This document shows, piece by piece, positions 14,563-17,574 of a stretch of 17,574 nucleotides of DNA (the first letter of the stretch is position 1; every line of letters begins with the position of its first letter). The DNA comes from Clostridiales bacterium (lineage in GTDB: Bacteria; Bacillota; Clostridia; Saccharofermentanales; UBA5734). The DNA is taken from positions 1-17,574 of the forward strand of contig DOFA01000028.1 of assembly GCA_003532195.1 (NCBI GenBank), given 5' to 3'. The notes beneath the pieces are model-generated. The model did not search any database. It saw only the letters and a program-made list of their open reading frames with translations, and was not told the origin of the DNA. Made by a program: the position numbers and the translations under genes.

Positions 14563-15945
14563 ATGGATCCGTTTGAAGAAAAACCTATCCAGAATCCAAA
14601 TGGGCCGGAACGCGGCCCCGGAAATGAAAGTTACGTCTATCCAAATCAGAATTATAGCTGGCAGCCGCCGGCGCCAGGCGGACAACCTCCAGCCGGAAAG
14701 CCGCCGTCAAAAAACTCCGCCACCCGCATCGTTGGCTTTGCCGCACTTGTCATGGCTGCCATCGTGATTTTCTCGGCGATAACCGGCGGGATTGTTTTTA
14801 CCTACATGAAGAACCAGAATCAGCCGGCAACGACCGCCGAAGCCGGTCAAACCACGCAAACCGCGGCGACAACCCAGCCGACAGCCGGAACAACCGCCAG
14901 CAGCTCCCCGTCAGGTTCAGTCACCGACAAATTCTGGAGTATTGCCGACGCCGCCACCCGCAGCGACAGCGACCGCAAAGCCCTGTCGATCATGGACATT
15001 GCCGCCCAGGGCAAACCGGCTGTCGTGGCGATCAACACCGAAGTATCCATGACCGACCTTTTCGGCAACACCGGTAAATATCAGGCAGCCGGATCCGGCT
15101 TTATCATCACTGGAGACGGCTATATTGTCACCAATAACCATGTCATCGCCGGCGCCAGCGTCATCACGGTTGTACTGGACAGCGGCGAGATTTATGACGC
15201 CGAATTGGTCGGCGCCGACAGCCAGAACGACGTTGCCGTGATTAAAATCAGCGGCTCGGATTTCCCGACCGTATATCTGGGCGATTCCGACGATCTGGTG
15301 GTCGGCGAGCTGGCCGTGGCGATCGGCAATCCGCTTGGCGAGCTGAGCGGCACGGTGACCGCCGGCATCATCAGCGCCCTGGACCGGCAGATCACCATCG
15401 ACGACGAAACGCTGAACTTGCTGCAGACTGACGCGGCGATCAATTCCGGCAATTCCGGCGGCGCCTTGTTCAACTCTTTTGGTGAAGTGATTGCCATCAA
15501 TACGGCTAAAAGCGGCGGCGAAAATGTCGAGGGCCTGGGATTCGCCATTCCGATCAACGACGCCAAACCGATCATTGAAAGCCTGATTCAAAACGGATAT
15601 GTCACCGGGCGGACCAAGATCGGCATTATCACCCAGGACATCAACGCCCAGATGGCCGACCATTACAAAATTCCCGAAGGCATCTATATTTATGAAGTTG
15701 AGCCGCGCAGTGCTGCCGATAAAGCCGGTCTGCAGGCAGAGGATATCATTATCGCCGTCGATGGCCAGGAAGTCCTGACCACTGATAAACTCAAGGAGAT
15801 TAAGAACAATCTGAAACCCGGCGATGTCATCGCGCTGACGATCGTCCGCGAAGGTGAGGAGATGGAGATTCTGGTCACCCTGGAGGAGGACATACCATCG
15901 AATATCACGCCGGCATCGGCCAGCCAGCAGCCGGATTATATCTGA
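14563..15945 (+). CDS. htrA: HtrA/DegP-like serine protease, membrane-anchored
   Basis: This is a surface quality-control protease of 460 residues. A proline/asparagine-rich cytoplasmic tail (1-50) leads to one membrane helix (55-81), a Thr/Gln/Ser linker (90-118), a trypsin-like domain and one PDZ domain (about 352-440). The catalytic triad is H193 (TNNHVIAGAS), D223 (SQNDVAVIKI) and S298 (INSGNSGGALF). The PDZ domain shows the carboxylate-binding region KIGIITQDI and the block AGLQAEDIIIAVDGQEV. The start at 14563 is favoured over the upstream in-frame ATG at 14386 because GAGGGG (14551-14556) lies six bases before it and the encoded N-terminus is typical. Such proteases in Bacillota often belong to cell-envelope stress regulons; no operator was recognised here. 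Confidence 0.95.
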   Translation: MDPFEEKPIQNPNGPERGPGNESYVYPNQNYSWQPPAPGGQPPAGKPPSKNSATRIVGFAALVMAAIVIFSAITGGIVFTYMKNQNQPATTAEAGQTTQTAATTQPTAGTTASSSPSGSVTDKFWSIADAATRSDSDRKALSIMDIAAQGKPAVVAINTEVSMTDLFGNTGKYQAAGSGFIITGDGYIVTNNHVIAGASVITVVLDSGEIYDAELVGADSQNDVAVIKISGSDFPTVYLGDSDDLVVGELAVAIGNPLGELSGTVTAGIISALDRQITIDDETLNLLQTDAAINSGNSGGALFNSFGEVIAINTAKSGGENVEGLGFAIPINDAKPIIESLIQNGYVTGRTKIGIITQDINAQMADHYKIPEGIYIYEVEPRSAADKAGLQAEDIIIAVDGQEVLTTDKLKEIKNNLKPGDVIALTIVREGEEMEILVTLEEDIPSNITPASASQQPDYI

Positions 15946-15956
15946 CCGGAAAAGTG

Positions 15957-15965
15957 TGGTAAAAT
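15957..15965 (+). promoter_or_regulatory. Extended -10 element upstream of the 16002 gene
   Basis: TGGTAAAAT matches the extended -10 pattern TGNTATAAT with one mismatch; no convincing -35 is seen. It lies in the short gap after htrA, 36 bases before the next start codon, and would let the 16002-rlmI pair be transcribed separately from htrA. Confidence 0.5.
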
Positions 15966-16001
15966 AGCTCTGCGGATGATTGTTGCCTGGGAGGATTGTT
16001 G

Positions 16002-16790
16002 ATGACTGGACGGCACTGGTTGCGCAGGGATGTTCTGCTGCCGATATTTTATCTTCTGGTTCTGGGAGTCCTATTGTACTGGCTGTTTCAGTTGATCCCG
16101 GATGTTCCCAAGGTTGCGGACTCGGAACTGGTCCGCCTGATCCGCTGGATTATCGCAGCCGTTTATATCTTGCTGATTCTGATCACGGTGCGCCATGTTC
16201 TGTCAACCTATGATCTGGAGCGATATGACCCAGGCAATCCGACCAGCCTGAAACGGCTGATGCGGCGATTCCGTTACCGACTGCGCAATCGGAGCATACC
16301 CGAGGAATCCTTGCTGGTGGATCTCGAACAATCCCTGCTGCAGGCCCATTACCGGCTGGAAGCCGAAAACCTGCAGATCGGGCGGATTTATCGCCGTTCC
16401 CGCCCAACCGGGCTGTTCAACCGCCGCCACCATGACCGCGTCATCATCTTGCAGCATGAGCCCTTGAATGTTTTTCTGGTCGACCAGATTCTCCAGGACA
16501 GCATTCGCTATATCCGCAGCCAATCCGACAAGCCGTCCCGCCGTAATGTACTGATCTTAGTGACCCGGATGGGCGACGCCGCGGATGTCGCCTCCAGCGC
16601 CGCCGGTATCGTCAACTTCCTCGGCAAATTCAAGGGCGGCACCCTGTATCCGCTGTTCTTGGCCACCCGCCTGCAACGCTTGTTTTATCCGGCTGACCGC
16701 ACCTTGCTGCCCCGCTGGCACCGATTATTTCAAGACTGGATCACATACCGCCTGAAACGCCTGATCTACCGCTTGCCTCAGGGAACCTGA
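16002..16790 (+). CDS. Uncharacterised two-TM protein with a C-terminal soluble domain
   Basis: I do not recognise this 262-residue protein. Two membrane helices (about 11-33 and 46-66) are followed by a strongly basic segment (83-98, LKRLMRRFRYRLRNRS) and a cytoplasmic domain. The latter contains an alternating hydrophobic stretch HDRVIILQHEPLNVFLVDQI (144-163), then RRNVLILVTRMGDAADVASSAAGIVNFLG (180-208), which resembles an alpha/beta core, and a basic, aromatic tail. Alternative TTG starts at 15996 and 15999 are rejected in favour of ATG 16002, which has GGGAGG (15989-15994) seven bases before it. The rlmI gene begins three bases after the stop, so the two are co-transcribed; whether this implies a ribosome-related role is unknown. 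Confidence 0.78.
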   Translation: MTGRHWLRRDVLLPIFYLLVLGVLLYWLFQLIPDVPKVADSELVRLIRWIIAAVYILLILITVRHVLSTYDLERYDPGNPTSLKRLMRRFRYRLRNRSIPEESLLVDLEQSLLQAHYRLEAENLQIGRIYRRSRPTGLFNRRHHDRVIILQHEPLNVFLVDQILQDSIRYIRSQSDKPSRRNVLILVTRMGDAADVASSAAGIVNFLGKFKGGTLYPLFLATRLQRLFYPADRTLLPRWHRLFQDWITYRLKRLIYRLPQGT

Positions 16791-16791
16791 G
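16777..16791 (+). other. Small hairpin overlapping the rlmI ribosome site
   Basis: CTCAGG (16777-16782) and CCTGAG (16786-16791) can pair around a GAA loop. The only purine-rich ribosome-site candidate for the next gene, AGGGA (16780-16784), falls inside the structure, which would favour translation by coupling to the upstream gene. The stem is only six base pairs. Confidence 0.3.
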
Positions 16792-16793
16792 AC

Positions 16794-17574
16794 ATGCGGC
16801 AGATCTTTTTAAAGGACGGCGCCCAGAAGCGGATCGCCGAGGGGCATCCCTGGGTATACCGGACACAGGTCGCCGGCAATTCCTGGGAGGGTACGGGCTC
16901 TGAGGGTCCGGAACCCGGCGGCCTGGTTGAGGTGGCGGATTCTCGCCGTCATTATCTGGGCGCCGGGGTCTATAATCCGGCGTCGATGATTATCGTCCGT
17001 CTGCTGACCCACCGGCACGAACCGATCGATGAGCAGCTGATCCGCGGGCGGGTCCGCGAGGCTATCGCCTTCCGGGTCCGCTTCAACAAACCGGATACGG
17101 ACAGCCGCCGGCTTATTTTTGCCGAAGCGGACCGTCTGCCGGGTGTGATTGCTGATCAGTTCGCCGATACGATTGTCCTGCAAATTCTTTCGCTGGGTAT
17201 GGAATCCTGGCTGACAGTGATTGCCGAAACCTTGATTGAGGAGTTGCATCCGGCCAACCTCATCCTGCAAAATGAAGAACCCATCCGGGAGAAAGAGGGC
17301 TTGCCCCTTTACCGGCGCGTTTATTATGGTACGGATCCCGGACAGGTCAGGATCCTGGAGAACGGACTGCGGATTAAAGCCGACTTGGGCGGCGGGCAGA
17401 AAACCGGCTGTTTTCTCGACCAGAAAGCCAACCATGCCGCCTTGCGGCCGCTGGTATGCGATAAAACAGTCCTGGACTGTTTCTGCTATATCGGCGGATT
17501 TGCCCTGAATGCTGCTGCCGGCGGCGCCGCCCAGGTCACGGCCGTCGACATATCGGCAAGCGCCCTCGCCCTGG
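16794..17574 (+). CDS. rlmI: RlmI/RlmK-type 23S rRNA cytosine methyltransferase (5' part)
   Basis: The reading frame is open from ATG 16794 to the window edge, giving 260 residues of a protein usually near 390-400 long. RlmI-type enzymes use S-adenosylmethionine to methylate C5 of a cytosine in 23S rRNA. The N-terminal part (about 1-75, HPWVYRTQVAG and GLVEVADSRRHYLGAGVYNP) is the PUA-like RNA-binding domain. The start of the Rossmann-fold catalytic domain shows KTGCFLDQKANH (203-214), VLDCFCYIGGFALNAAA (226-242) and VTAVDISASALAL, all close to family consensus. The catalytic cysteine region lies beyond the edge. It follows the two-TM gene by three bases. The family is clear; the exact target cytosine is not, and a related rRNA methyltransferase of the same COG is possible. 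Confidence 0.92.
   Translation, partial: MRQIFLKDGAQKRIAEGHPWVYRTQVAGNSWEGTGSEGPEPGGLVEVADSRRHYLGAGVYNPASMIIVRLLTHRHEPIDEQLIRGRVREAIAFRVRFNKPDTDSRRLIFAEADRLPGVIADQFADTIVLQILSLGMESWLTVIAETLIEELHPANLILQNEEPIREKEGLPLYRRVYYGTDPGQVRILENGLRIKADLGGGQKTGCFLDQKANHAALRPLVCDKTVLDCFCYIGGFALNAAAGGAAQVTAVDISASALAL

Overview
The window looks like an ordinary stretch of core chromosome from a GC-rich member of the Bacillota, most likely a clostridial anaerobe. The evidence for this is an HPr kinase/phosphorylase gene, the clostridial gene order hprK-murB-rapZ-yvcK-whiA, strong purine-rich Shine-Dalgarno sites, and the elongator tRNA-Met sequence type seen in Bacillus. Genus-level placement is not possible from the sequence alone. 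I see no insertion sequence, prophage, CRISPR array or obvious broken gene.

Layout. Positions 1-327 hold the end of a tRNA cluster (Met cut by the window edge, then Glu, Val and Cys, all with encoded CCA) closed by a hairpin. An unrecognised helical, HEAT-like protein follows (368-1285), then a short tandem repeat that runs up to a perfect-consensus promoter driving a lone tRNA-Gly gene with its own terminator. Positions 1585-8108 form a tightly packed seven-gene operon: hprK, murB, rapZ, yvcK, whiA, trmL and an M20 peptidase, several of which overlap. It joins carbon-flux sensing (HprK, YvcK, RapZ family) with cell-wall precursor synthesis (MurB), the WhiA regulator, tRNA wobble methylation and peptide turnover.

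Positions 8189-12236 are a second likely operon behind an extended -10 promoter: a membrane-anchored, extracellular PQQ-type beta-propeller protein, a PiT phosphate permease, its DUF47/PhoU-like partner and an unrecognised 133-residue protein. An independently promoted four-helix membrane protein follows (12342-12941). On the minus strand, psd and pssA (12977-14216) encode the two steps from CDP-diacylglycerol to phosphatidylethanolamine. A 346-base divergent gap separates psd from htrA (14563-15945), a membrane-anchored HtrA/DegP protease with one PDZ domain. The window ends with an unrecognised two-TM protein (16002-16790) followed after three bases by an RlmI-type rRNA methyltransferase that runs off the edge.

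The parts least explained by known biology are the four proteins without a recognised function, the tandem repeat next to the tRNA-Gly promoter, an inverted repeat spanning the -35 of the propeller operon, and a proline-rich segment inside WhiA. I found no convincing evidence of a wholly new system; the best candidate for a functional association worth testing is the propeller-PiT-DUF47-133 aa cluster.
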